A stretch of DNA of 64,000 nt from Bin5 sp963662575 (GTDB taxonomy: Bacteria; Chloroflexota; Anaerolineae; Caldilineales; Caldilineaceae). The DNA lies in NCBI GenBank assembly GCA_963662575.1, contig OY759723.1:2914001-2978000 (forward strand), in the 5' to 3' direction. A model generated the notes under the pieces. It did no database searches and was not told where the DNA came from. It worked only from the letters and a program-made list of their open reading frames with translations. Of this stretch, positions 9,182 to 17,776 are shown piece after piece; positions within the stretch are counted from its first letter, which is position 1; each line of letters opens with the position of its first letter. The position numbers and the translations under genes were made by a program.

Positions 9182-10210
9182 TTATGCCCGCTCAGGCCCG
9201 ATAACGATCATACGTGTCGGAATTGTCATAAGTTCGGCGAAATACTGTCCGCCGGCCTCAAAATGGCTGAACTGGATTGGGAGCCCCTGGTCGATGAAAA
9301 GGTTAGGTCCGTTCATCACATGGAAATGCAGGTGCGGCCCCGGCGAATTGCCGCTGTTGCCGACGCTTCCCAATAGGGCGCCGCGCCGGATCATCTCGCC
9401 CTCATTGACCTGCAAGCTGGCCTGTTGCAGGTGTGCATAGTAGCTGAACTCGCCATTTGCGTGGCTGATTGCCACCGCGTTCCCCAGCAGCCGCCGCATA
9501 TCGCCCCGCATGATCGCCTGGTCAGGGATGGCGCCGGGCGCCATATCCGGCATGTCGAAACAGGTATACGCCACCTTGCCCCCGGCTGCAGCATAAACCG
9601 GTTGATGCCAGCTGTAATGGTCTGACAATGCGCGTCCGTCGCCCCGATGTGTTTTGCCTTCCGGCCCCAGCTTCACGAAATCCACTGCGAACGGCTGGCT
9701 ATAGACCTCGGTCTTATGAAAGTCGCTCCAGTCGCCAGCCTGCACTGCCCACCATGCTCCAGCCAGCGGAAAGTAGTAGTCTGTTTGTTGCTCGTGGTAG
9801 GCTACCGGCGCCTGGCAGTGTGCCTGAATGCGTTGCCGATCGTCGGCCTCCACGCCAGTCTCCCCTGTTCTGCCGACGGCAGTTATGTCGACATGGGAGA
9901 GGCGTTCATACCCATGAAGCAAGAATTGGAGGCTGCGGACGGCCAACCCTGTGTTGGCTGCAATCGTCAGGTTCTCTTCCCCCGTGCGTTGACGTATAAT
10001 GCGCGCCGACCACCTCTGCTCAAACAGCATCTGGTGCCCGCAATAGCCCTGTATCACCAGCCCCTGTAGCTGCACATCGCCATCGCGAGCGGTGATTCCA
10101 AGATCAAAAGCGATCTCCTGCACAGGTCCAATGTTGGGGAACGGAAGCCGGTCGTAAAGTCCCGCCACAATGCCTTGGGGCCTTGTCTCCAAAGTGAGTC
10201 GGGTCGGCAA
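9182..10210 (-). CDS. M23-family (LytM/NlpD-like) metallopeptidase
   Basis: The C-terminal half (about residues 200-320) is a peptidase M23 domain. It has a conserved Asp in the FAVDFVK stretch, SYYAHL, GEMIRRGALLGSVGNSGNS and the zinc-ligand motif PHLHFHV. Enzymes of this fold cleave peptidoglycan cross-bridges or act as structural activators of amidases. The N-terminal 190 residues form an unassigned, probably beta-rich domain. The protein has no signal peptide or membrane segment that I can see, which is unusual for a wall hydrolase, so a cytoplasmic or non-peptidoglycan role is possible. It is 342 residues and lies downstream of the solute-binding protein gene on the same strand. Confidence 0.8.
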   Translation of the reverse strand: MPTRLTLETRPQGIVAGLYDRLPFPNIGPVQEIAFDLGITARDGDVQLQGLVIQGYCGHQMLFEQRWSARIIRQRTGEENLTIAANTGLAVRSLQFLLHGYERLSHVDITAVGRTGETGVEADDRQRIQAHCQAPVAYHEQQTDYYFPLAGAWWAVQAGDWSDFHKTEVYSQPFAVDFVKLGPEGKTHRGDGRALSDHYSWHQPVYAAAGGKVAYTCFDMPDMAPGAIPDQAIMRGDMRRLLGNAVAISHANGEFSYYAHLQQASLQVNEGEMIRRGALLGSVGNSGNSPGPHLHFHVMNGPNLFIDQGLPIQFSHFEAGGQYFAELMTIPTRMIVIGPERA

Positions 10211-10457
10211 AATCAGTATCCGTCCTGTCTGCCCAGTGGTGATTTACGGGCGTTGGCTGCGGTAAATTTCTGAACGGTCGGGCCGTCTGAATACTACTGA
10301 TCGACGAGCACAGTCTTTCTGCCGCCGCGAGGCACGCTGCGGCACTATCAAGCGTAGTTGCAGGGGCCCACAGAAATCACGCGGGCACCGTCCTCAACGT
10401 TCTGTTTTCTTCGTCCTGCCGGAATCAGCAAGCCTGCCGCGCGCCTTTGGGAATAGT

Positions 10458-11798
10458 CTACTTTCGGTTCGCTTCGTTGATGAGCGTAGCGGCTTCGAGG
10501 ACTGCCTCCTCCGGCGTCGCCGATTCGCGCAGGACCTGCGTGATCATATCGGCGGCGTATCCCCATACTTCGTCCAGCTCTGCGAAGTTGGGCTGGGGAA
10601 CAGCATTTCCGGCCTGAAGTGCGAAACCGGCCAGTAGTGGATCTCCACTCAGGTCCGCTTCCCTGTGCGCGGGCAGCCGGCCGGCGATGCGGGCAACAGT
10701 CGACGCGCTCTCAGCGTTGGTAATATGGCGGGCAATTGTCAGCGCCAGCTCCCGTTGGTTGACCGAGGTAGTCGGGTTCAGGAACACGCCGTCTGCGCTC
10801 AGCCAGGGGCGGCCCGGCCCTCTTGGTCCCGCCGGCAAAGGCACCACGCCCAGGTCAGCCCCGAACCGTTCCCGCAATTCGCCGATGCTCCAGGGCCCGT
10901 CGATGAACAGGGCGTACTCTTCCTTTTTGAAGCGATCCATCAGCATCCCATAGTCGAGAGCGGCAAAGATACCCGGTGTGCTTTCAGCCCGCAGCAGCCA
11001 GCTGAGAAACTCAGACGTCCCTGGCATCTGATCGAGAACTACGCGGCCGTCTCTGTCGAAGAGTTCGCCTCCAAAGGCGGCGATGCCCCAGTACAGGTGA
11101 TAGAAATTCGTGTAGATACCGACCCCGTGTGTAGGGGAAGCCTGGGCCAGTTCGATCAGATCTTCTATCGTTAGCGGCAGGCTGCTTTCATCCAGCAACC
11201 GCCTGTTGAAATACAGCGCTACAAGCTCGTAGTCGGTGGGCAGACCATAGAGTACGCCTTCCCAAACGAGGTTGTCAATGGCTGCCGGGATGTACTGCGA
11301 TCGTTCCTGAGCCGCAATCCGATCTTCCAGCGGCAGCACTGCATCCGAGGCCGCCAACTCACGCAGCCACCAGTTGGGTCCCAGGATGAGATCCGGTCCC
11401 TCGCCCGCCTTGACGGCATTGGTATAGTCCTGGGCCAGGTCGCCGTAGTCCACGAACAGCGTTTCAACCTGAATGTTCGGCCTTGACTGGAGGAAACTGT
11501 CCAGGATGGCTGCCAAGGCATCACCGTCCTTGCCTGACCAGCTGTGCCACAACGTGACGGTGCCTGCAACAGCTGCCGCCGGCGTCTGCGAATGGACTGA
11601 AGGGACCGCCGAAGATACAATTGTCGGTTGCGTTGCCGGCAGAGTCTCAACCTCAGGATCAAGGCCTGCGCGAACCAGGGGAGAGGGCAGCGCTGAAGAG
11701 ACTGCCGGCTGCCTGGAAGCCATGACCAGTACGGCCATCAATGTCAGTACGAACAGAATTGTGAGCGTCCAGAAAAGGCGCCAACGAAATAGGGACAT
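10458..11798 (-). CDS. extracellular solute-binding protein (family 1), membrane anchored
   Basis: A family 1-type (sugar/oligosaccharide) binding protein of 446 residues. It has a hydrophobic N-terminal segment (about residues 7-26, WTLTILFVLTLMAVLV) followed by a proline/serine-rich linker, and the fold begins at GTVTLWHSWSG. DLILGPNWWLRELA, the KKEEYALFIDGPWS hinge and a SADGVFLNP stretch match the family. No lipobox Cys is visible, so it is probably an uncleaved signal anchor. The frame stays open to 12011, but that would overlap aroQ; ATG 11798 begins right before the hydrophobic segment. No permease genes adjoin it, so its transporter partners are elsewhere or it has a sensory role. Confidence 0.82.
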   Translation of the reverse strand: MSLFRWRLFWTLTILFVLTLMAVLVMASRQPAVSSALPSPLVRAGLDPEVETLPATQPTIVSSAVPSVHSQTPAAAVAGTVTLWHSWSGKDGDALAAILDSFLQSRPNIQVETLFVDYGDLAQDYTNAVKAGEGPDLILGPNWWLRELAASDAVLPLEDRIAAQERSQYIPAAIDNLVWEGVLYGLPTDYELVALYFNRRLLDESSLPLTIEDLIELAQASPTHGVGIYTNFYHLYWGIAAFGGELFDRDGRVVLDQMPGTSEFLSWLLRAESTPGIFAALDYGMLMDRFKKEEYALFIDGPWSIGELRERFGADLGVVPLPAGPRGPGRPWLSADGVFLNPTTSVNQRELALTIARHITNAESASTVARIAGRLPAHREADLSGDPLLAGFALQAGNAVPQPNFAELDEVWGYAADMITQVLRESATPEEAVLEAATLINEANRK

Positions 11799-11907
11799 CT
11801 GAGGTGGAAGAGGTTGGTTGCGTGATCGTCGCCTGAAAATGGTCAGGTAAATCTTGCGAATCGTCCGGATGGCATCAGTTGCATACCGCTGGAACAGTTC
11901 GCGAAAC

Positions 11908-12354
11908 TCAGCCGGCCCGATTTTCAGATATATAGGACAGCAGCCCTTGTAAACCCAGCAAATAACTGCGCCACCCGAACCCGCTGATCTGGCCAACGCA
12001 GACCGGAGCAATTACCGAACGATGTCGGAACTCCTCACGGCTGTGGACGTTGCTCAGGTGAATTTCGACCGTGGGCAGGGCTACTCCGGCTACTGCATCG
12101 CGGATGGCGTAGGAATAGTGTGTGAACGCGCCGGGATTCATCAGCAGGCCGTCGGCCCACAGTCGCGCGTTGTGAATCTCATCGATCAGCACACCTTCGT
12201 GATTACTTTGAACCGTCCGAATCTCATTGTCGGCGCCGGCCGCGGCAATCAGTTCCTGGTCGATAGTTTCCAAAGTTACGTGCCCGTAAATCGACCGTTC
12301 GCGCGTCCCCAGCAGATTCAGGTTTGGGCCGTGAAGCACCAGAATTTTGCTCAT
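11908..12354 (-). CDS. aroQ: 3-dehydroquinate dehydratase, type II
   Basis: Converts 3-dehydroquinate to 3-dehydroshikimate by anti-elimination. The 148-residue protein is of normal type II size and shows the signature HGPNLNLLGTRE, the QSNHEG segment, MNPGAFTHYSYAIRDA, VEIHLSNVHSREEFRH and the closing GFGWRSYLLGL. The catalytic Tyr of the lid loop fits SIYG. It lies 82 bases after aroKB at the tail of the minus-strand aro/trp array. With AroKB, AroC, AroE, AroA and DAHP synthase it completes the shikimate pathway within this window. Confidence 0.96.
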   Translation of the reverse strand: MSKILVLHGPNLNLLGTRERSIYGHVTLETIDQELIAAAGADNEIRTVQSNHEGVLIDEIHNARLWADGLLMNPGAFTHYSYAIRDAVAGVALPTVEIHLSNVHSREEFRHRSVIAPVCVGQISGFGWRSYLLGLQGLLSYISENRAG

Positions 12355-12436
12355 AAGTAGATAGTTAGTTGTCAGTGTAAAGGTCTTACCGCCGCCTTGC
12401 GCTGGCTATAGTGCGGCCGCGATCTCGTCTTCACGC

Positions 12437-14086
12437 TTACTGGGCCAGTACCGACGCCAGCGCTTCGCGCACAAACTGCTTTCCCGGGTCGTCAATGATG
12501 GTCACATCCCCAATTTCCTGGGGGATGATAAATCGCAGCGTCTTGCCTCTGCGTTTTTTGTCCTGAAACATCATGGCGTATACCTCGCCCAGATCGAGGC
12601 CGGTGGCTGAAATAGGCAGCCCCAACCGTTCCAGACAACTCTCGATGCGATTGGCAGTCTCGGCGTCACAGCGGGCCAGCGCGACAGCCATGCGAGCGGC
12701 GGCGACTGTTCCGACGGCCACCGCCTCCCCGTGCCGTAAGCGATAACCGCTTACCTGCTCTATCGCATGGCCGAATGTGTGTCCAAGGTTGAGCGTCGCC
12801 CGCCGGCCGCGTTCAAACGGGTCCTCAATCACCACTTCAACTTTCACTCGCACGGCATCGGCGATCATCTGCGTCAGGTTGGTTGGCCCTTCCTCTTCCA
12901 TCTGGCGGAACAGATCCGGCGCGCCAAGAATTCCGTGTTTTACAATCTCTGCCAGCCCGGACCGAAACTCCTCCGCCGGCAGCTCCGCCAGAACGTCAGG
13001 GTCGATAATCACCACCGCCGGCTGTTTGAACGCCCCCACCAGGTTCTTCCCCTGCGGAAGATCGACGCCTGTCTTGCCACCGACCGAGGCATCGACCATC
13101 GCCAGCAGCGAGGTTGGGATCTGTACGAAAGGCGCGCCCCGCAAATAGGTTGCCGCAGCAAAACCGGCCATATCGCCGATGACGCCGCCGCCCAGCCCAA
13201 TTATGGGGCTGCTCCTGTCCAGACCTGCGGTCACGAACTGATCGTACAAATTTTGAATCGTTGCCAGATTTTTATGCGCTTCTCCATCAGGAACAAGACA
13301 CAAGACAGGCGTGTATCCCTCCTGCTGAAGGCTCTCGCTCACAACATCGGCGTAATGAGCGGCAATGTCGGCGTTGGTGACGATTGCCGCCTGCCCCTTT
13401 GCCACGGCGCGTTTAGACAGCAGGCGGCCCGCCTCTGCCAGTATTCCTTCGCCAATGCAGATGTGATAATGCCCTTCCGGCGTCGGCACGGTGATGCGGG
13501 TCATCTCAGCTATTTCACTGTTGCCTGCCAGCGTGTCGAGGACTCGTTCCGCAACAGTTTCCGGGCAGACGCCGTCGGTAGGCACACGCAACGGAATTCG
13601 TCCATACGCGTGGCGGCGGCTCAGCAGCAGCCCTTCAATGTTTCGCCTCTTCTCTTCCCGGTCACCAGGCAAGAGAGGGCGATCTTCGAATGTCTCGACC
13701 CGCTCCAGTACCGTGTCAGCGCCGGCTGACAGACAGACTACAGGGCCGCAGCCTTCCAGCACCTGCCAGTTCTCGTCGCTCACCAGCGTGCCCCCGCCGG
13801 TCGCTATCACCAGGTCGGACTCGCGGGCGAGCGTCTGGCAGAGTTGCGCCTCCGCCTGGCGGAATATCTCCTCGCCGTCGTCGGCAAAAATCTGGGCAAT
13901 CGTCTTCCCAAACTTGGCCTCGATTCGCTCATCCATATCGACAAACAGACGGCCCAGGCGCTCTGCCAGGATAATGCCAACCGTCGATTTGCCCGTGCCC
14001 ATAAAGCCGGTAATTGTCAGATTGCAGCCGTCGGCCAAAGGATTTTCGAGCGTTTGCATGGCTCCCGAAGCCTGCGCGTTGTCCAC
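12437..14086 (-). CDS. aroKB: bifunctional shikimate kinase / 3-dehydroquinate synthase
   Basis: A fusion of two shikimate-pathway enzymes in 549 residues. Residues about 20-180 are shikimate kinase, with P-loop GFMGTGKST at 27-35, the DMDERIE shikimate-binding segment, ATGGGT and the lid RRHAYG. Residues about 200-540 are 3-dehydroquinate synthase, with DGEAHKN, GLGGGVIGDMAGF, IPTSLLAMVDASVGGKTGV, AEIVKHG and NLGHTFGHAIE, the last supplying metal ligands. It therefore performs the second and fifth pathway steps, which are not consecutive. Translation starts at GTG 14086, preceded by GGAG, 15 bases after aroC. No frameshift separates the domains. Confidence 0.94.
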   Translation of the reverse strand: MDNAQASGAMQTLENPLADGCNLTITGFMGTGKSTVGIILAERLGRLFVDMDERIEAKFGKTIAQIFADDGEEIFRQAEAQLCQTLARESDLVIATGGGTLVSDENWQVLEGCGPVVCLSAGADTVLERVETFEDRPLLPGDREEKRRNIEGLLLSRRHAYGRIPLRVPTDGVCPETVAERVLDTLAGNSEIAEMTRITVPTPEGHYHICIGEGILAEAGRLLSKRAVAKGQAAIVTNADIAAHYADVVSESLQQEGYTPVLCLVPDGEAHKNLATIQNLYDQFVTAGLDRSSPIIGLGGGVIGDMAGFAAATYLRGAPFVQIPTSLLAMVDASVGGKTGVDLPQGKNLVGAFKQPAVVIIDPDVLAELPAEEFRSGLAEIVKHGILGAPDLFRQMEEEGPTNLTQMIADAVRVKVEVVIEDPFERGRRATLNLGHTFGHAIEQVSGYRLRHGEAVAVGTVAAARMAVALARCDAETANRIESCLERLGLPISATGLDLGEVYAMMFQDKKRRGKTLRFIIPQEIGDVTIIDDPGKQFVREALASVLAQ

Positions 14087-14101
14087 TATATCTACTCCAA
14101 A

Positions 14102-15355
14102 TCAGAACAGCTGGAAATTCGTCGTGTCCACCCGGCCGGACTGGTGCATCAGCACGGCGTTCATTAACTCGATTGCCAAGCGGGATTCCAGCGTTACCCC
14201 GGCACGAACGCCCACACATGGGTCGTGGCGTCCCTTCCCTAGCGCAAAGTCGATTTCCTCCAGGTTTTTACGAACAGACTGCTGGGTTTTGAGAATCGTT
14301 GAGGTCGGCTTGAATCCGACCCGGCAGACCAGCGGCGAACCGGTCGTCATGCCGCCGATGAGCCCGCCGTGGCTGTTGGCCTGATAACCGCTACGCCGAA
14401 TCGGGTCGTTGTTCTCACTGCCCTTGCGGGAGATGACCTGCACACCATCGCCCACTTCACAGGACTGGACCGCGTTCAGCCCGCCCAGCGCGCCCATCAG
14501 CCGCACCTTCAGACTCTGATAGAGAGGCTCGCCGGCAAGCGACGGCGGGTTGACCGCCACAACCTCAACCGCCGCGCCCAAAGAATCACCCTCGATGCGC
14601 GTGCGTTTGATCAGTTCACCTGCCTCCAGCGCAAACTCGGCATCGAGCGAGTGAATCTCGGCCTCGTCGAGCCTGGCCTCCACCGCAGCAATCTGTTCCC
14701 GCGTGATTGGCTGTGAATCCTGTTGTCGCGAGAAAACGTTCCCGAAATGCTGGGCCAGGCTCAGGCTTGTCCGTAGGGGGCCGACCTGCGCGATCGAAGA
14801 CAGGATCAAGGTGCCAAAGTGTTCCTTCAGGAAAATACGGGCTATGGCGCCGCCTATAACGTCCGAGATTGTAGAGCGGTAGCTGGAGCGGCCGCCGCCG
14901 CGAATGTCCACGTATCCTTGAGATTTGTGATACTTTACCAGGTCGGTGTGTCCCGGCCGCACCTCACCTTTGGGTCCTGCGAACTGATCGTAATGACGCG
15001 AACGCTGCGAGGTGGAGAGTACCAGCGCAGCGATCGGCTCGCCCGTAGAGAATCCCTCCTCATAGCTCTCGGTTGTTGAACCGGACTCGCCGCCAACCGA
15101 GACATCAGGCCCCGAAAGCAGGTGGTCAATTTCGCCTTCAGCGTACAGGCCGGAGAGAAGTACAACCCGGTCTGCCTCTTGCCGGGGCGTGCCGTGGCGG
15201 TTGCTGCCTGGGCGGCGGCGATCCAGGTATTGCTGCACCTCTTTTCTACAAATACGAAGCCCCGCCGGGCAGCCGTATACAATTGTGGTTACACCAGGCC
15301 CGTGGGATTCACCGGCGCCGGCAACTGCAAAAAGAGGCCCCCCCAAAATTTCCAT
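14102..15355 (-). CDS. aroC: chorismate synthase
   Basis: Last common step, converting 5-enolpyruvylshikimate 3-phosphate to chorismate using reduced FMN. The 417-residue protein begins with AGAGESHGPG, followed by a long RRRPGSNRHGTPRQEAD segment, DQFAGPKGEVRPGHTDL, the DIRGGGRSSYRST signature, SHGGLIGGMTTG and KPTSTILKTQ. It is slightly longer than the usual 360-390 residues because of an insertion in the middle (about residues 215-260). It follows trpF by 11 bases and precedes aroKB by 15, so it sits inside one transcription unit. Confidence 0.95.
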   Translation of the reverse strand: MEILGGPLFAVAGAGESHGPGVTTIVYGCPAGLRICRKEVQQYLDRRRPGSNRHGTPRQEADRVVLLSGLYAEGEIDHLLSGPDVSVGGESGSTTESYEEGFSTGEPIAALVLSTSQRSRHYDQFAGPKGEVRPGHTDLVKYHKSQGYVDIRGGGRSSYRSTISDVIGGAIARIFLKEHFGTLILSSIAQVGPLRTSLSLAQHFGNVFSRQQDSQPITREQIAAVEARLDEAEIHSLDAEFALEAGELIKRTRIEGDSLGAAVEVVAVNPPSLAGEPLYQSLKVRLMGALGGLNAVQSCEVGDGVQVISRKGSENNDPIRRSGYQANSHGGLIGGMTTGSPLVCRVGFKPTSTILKTQQSVRKNLEEIDFALGKGRHDPCVGVRAGVTLESRLAIELMNAVLMHQSGRVDTTNFQLF

Positions 15356-15366
15356 ACATCATTCTC

Positions 15367-16083
15367 TCAGTCAGCGGTGAAACCTTCTGCCCGAGGCTCG
15401 CGGCCTTTGGCAGAGTCAATGAAGGCGCGCACCTTGTCCGGGTCTTTGCTCCCCGGTACAATTTCTACGCCGGAACTCACGTCAACCGCCCATGGGCCCA
15501 CCGCCGCCACCGCCGCCGCGACATTTTGCGGCGTAAGGCCCCCCGCCAAAACCAGGCGTGGGCAAGATCGCCTTACGTCGGCAGCCGCGTTCCAGTCGGC
15601 CTTCTTGCCGGTCCCCCCGTACTCATTGGGATCATAGGCGTCGATCAGGAGTTGCGGGCCCCCCGTAGGGCCCAAATCCGCGTACCATTCGGCTTCGATC
15701 TCGGCTTCGGCCGAGCTTGTAGGCCGCAGCGCCTTGAAGCCGCGCCCGTTAAGCGCCTCAAGCATCGCCGGCGGCTCGTCGCCGTGCAGCTGCGCGAAAT
15801 CAAGACCTGCCCGCTGGATCGTCTCTTCAACCTCATCCAACGTTTCATTCACGAAGACGCCGATGAAACTGGGGCGCGGCCGCGTTCCCGAGCCGGCGGC
15901 CGATCGCGTGGCAGATGCCGGGAGATACTCTGTCAACTTGGCAGTGATCTTCCCTGCTGCCTCCGGCGTCACGTAGCGGGGAGACTTCCTGAAAAAGATG
16001 AAGCCCAGATAGTCGGCGCCGGCGCTGGCCGCGCACAGGGCGTCTTCGAAGCTGGTAATACCACAGATTTTAACGCGTGTCAT
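15367..16083 (-). CDS. trpF: phosphoribosylanthranilate isomerase
   Basis: Third step from anthranilate, an Amadori rearrangement of phosphoribosylanthranilate to CdRP. The 238-residue barrel starts with VKICGIT carrying the catalytic Cys, followed by GADYLGFIFFRKSPRYV, a FIGVFVNET strand, the AQLHGDE segment, the catalytic Asp region LLIDAYDPNEYGGTG, LAGGLTPQNV and AVDVSSGVE with a phosphate site. It has a low-complexity Ala/Ser/Gly/Arg loop near residues 55-70 and about 15 extra C-terminal residues. It lies between a DUF554 membrane-protein gene and aroC, all on one strand with short gaps. Confidence 0.95.
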   Translation of the reverse strand: MTRVKICGITSFEDALCAASAGADYLGFIFFRKSPRYVTPEAAGKITAKLTEYLPASATRSAAGSGTRPRPSFIGVFVNETLDEVEETIQRAGLDFAQLHGDEPPAMLEALNGRGFKALRPTSSAEAEIEAEWYADLGPTGGPQLLIDAYDPNEYGGTGKKADWNAAADVRRSCPRLVLAGGLTPQNVAAAVAAVGPWAVDVSSGVEIVPGSKDPDKVRAFIDSAKGREPRAEGFTAD

Positions 16084-16140
16084 CGTCTGTCCTGTAAGAA
16101 TGAGCAGAAGTACCAGCGAGAAATCGCAGCAATTCCTCTG

Positions 16141-16872
16141 TCAGAATCCAAATTCGGCAACGCCAAGAAGCCATACGATCAGTGGTGCAATGGCAATGCC
16201 TGGCAAGAGATTGGCGACCCTGATCTTCTTCAACTCCAGCAGAGAAAGGCCGATTCCAAGGATTATCACGCCGCCGGTGGCAGTCAGTTCGACAACCCAC
16301 CGTGTTTCTCGGCTTATGTCGCCAAGTCCGCCGCCGATTCCCATTGCCAGCGCGGACAGCCCGCCCTGTACGAACGCCACCGTCCCGACACTGAGCAACA
16401 CGCCCGGCCCCAGAGTGGCCGCGAAAGGGATGGCGGCAAAACCGTCCAAAGCGCTCTTGATCGCCAGCAACTCATAGTCGCCTACCAAACCGTCCTGAAT
16501 GCTGCCGAGGATAGTCATCGGCCCGACGCAAAAAATCAAGCTGGAGGTAACAAAAGCCCGCGTCACGCTCCATCCTGCCACTCTGCCCTTGCCCAAAGCT
16601 CCGCCCCAGCGGACTTCGGCCTGCTTGCCCAGCCAGTTCAGGCCGTCCTCTATGCGCATCAACTCGCCGAGTATGCCCCCCATCACCACGCTGAACAGAG
16701 GGATCAGAACATTTCCGGTTCCGCTGGCCATGACCACGCCGATAACCAGCACCATCAGTCCCAGCCCGTGCATGACCGTTTCCTGCACTTTCGCCGGCAG
16801 CCGGTTGCCCAGTATTGTTCCTATCGAGCCACCGATCACGACGGCGATGATATTGAGAACTGTGCCGGTCAT
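16141..16872 (-). CDS. DUF554-family membrane protein
   Basis: A 243-residue polytopic protein matching the DUF554 (YdfK-like) family. It has GTVLNIIAVVIGGSIGTILGNRLP at the N-terminus, a GLGLMVLVIGVVMA helix, RIEDGLNWLG, the FCVGPMTILGSIQDGL segment, and LARGE-type glycine-rich helices to the end. About seven membrane spans are expected in the inner membrane. The biochemical function of the family is not established. It interrupts the trp genes between trpC and trpF, with 48- and 57-base gaps, so it is likely to be co-expressed with them. A link to aromatic amino acid transport is only a guess from position. Confidence 0.85.
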   Translation of the reverse strand: MTGTVLNIIAVVIGGSIGTILGNRLPAKVQETVMHGLGLMVLVIGVVMASGTGNVLIPLFSVVMGGILGELMRIEDGLNWLGKQAEVRWGGALGKGRVAGWSVTRAFVTSSLIFCVGPMTILGSIQDGLVGDYELLAIKSALDGFAAIPFAATLGPGVLLSVGTVAFVQGGLSALAMGIGGGLGDISRETRWVVELTATGGVIILGIGLSLLELKKIRVANLLPGIAIAPLIVWLLGVAEFGF

Positions 16873-16920
16873 TTATGATGCAATCCGGCTGTGGTAAATC
16901 CTTTCTCAAGAGTCACTGAC

Positions 16921-17769
16921 TCACTGCTTTCCCGCGCGCACGAATTCACTCACTTGCGCGCCCCGCTCCGCTTGGCGCAATTTGCAGAAGCTTTCGCCCA
17001 CCAGAATGGCATCGCAGCCCATTTCGGCCATGCGTTTCACATCGGCCGCGTTGCGGATCCCACTCTCACCGACCACGATTTTGTCCGCGGGAATCTGTTC
17101 TCGCAGCCGCGCCGTAGTTTCGATGTCGACGACAAAGGTCTTCAGATTGCGGTTGTTGACGCCGATGATTTCGGCCCCTGCCGCCAGCGCTTGCTCCAAC
17201 TCCGCTTCGTCATGAACTTCCACGAGCGCGCCCATCCCCAGTCGATTCGTCAGAACCAGCAGCTCCCGCAGTTCGGCGCTCCCCAGCACGCCGACAATCA
17301 GAAGCAGCGCATCCGCTCCGGCAGCGCGGGCTTCGTACACCTGATAGGGATGATAGATAAATTCCTTGCGCAGCAGCGGTATCGACAGGTTCTTTGCGCG
17401 CAGATGCTCACCGATTTCAGCCAGGTAGGCGAGTTTCCCTTGGAAGAATCGGGAATCGGTCAGGCAGGAAATCGCCGCCGCGCCGCTGGCTGCATATGTC
17501 TCGGCAATGGCTGTCGGCGACCAGTCCTTGGCAATCAACCCCTTGGAAGGGCTGGCCCGCTTGACTTCTGCGATGAGACTGGCGCCTGCTTCGGCGGTGA
17601 GCGCGGCCGCGAAATCCAGGGGCGGCTCGGCCACCGCCGCCAGCGCCTTGAGCTGGGCCAGAGGCGAATCCTCCATCTGGCGAGTCACCTCCTGGCGCTT
17701 CCAGGACATGATCTTTTCCAGAACCTGGCCCTTATGTTTGCTGATGTCCAACTGCGAAAATTTCGCCAT
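16921..17769 (-). CDS. trpC: indole-3-glycerol phosphate synthase
   Basis: Fourth tryptophan-pathway step, ring closure of CdRP to indole-3-glycerol phosphate. The 282-residue barrel has an N-terminal helical extension, then LIAEVKRASPSKGLI with the catalytic Lys, SCLTDSRFFQG, IPLLRKEFIYHPYQ with the second catalytic Lys, a VEVHDEAELE strand, IGVNNRNL and VGESGI, and a closing ILVGESF. I chose ATG 17769, seven bases after the trpD stop. Reading further upstream would enter trpD and add unrelated residues. The tight spacing to trpD suggests translational coupling. Confidence 0.95.
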   Translation of the reverse strand: MAKFSQLDISKHKGQVLEKIMSWKRQEVTRQMEDSPLAQLKALAAVAEPPLDFAAALTAEAGASLIAEVKRASPSKGLIAKDWSPTAIAETYAASGAAAISCLTDSRFFQGKLAYLAEIGEHLRAKNLSIPLLRKEFIYHPYQVYEARAAGADALLLIVGVLGSAELRELLVLTNRLGMGALVEVHDEAELEQALAAGAEIIGVNNRNLKTFVVDIETTARLREQIPADKIVVGESGIRNAADVKRMAEMGCDAILVGESFCKLRQAERGAQVSEFVRAGKQ

Positions 17770-17776
17770 TGTCTTG

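Noticed and set aside
12767..13729. Long plus-strand frame opposite aroKB
   Set aside because: The aroKB product has complete motifs for two enzymes; the opposite frame has none.
15073..16878. Very long plus-strand open frame antisense to aroC, trpF and DUF554
   Set aside because: It lies opposite three well-supported genes and reads as low-complexity Arg/Gln/His-rich shadow translation.
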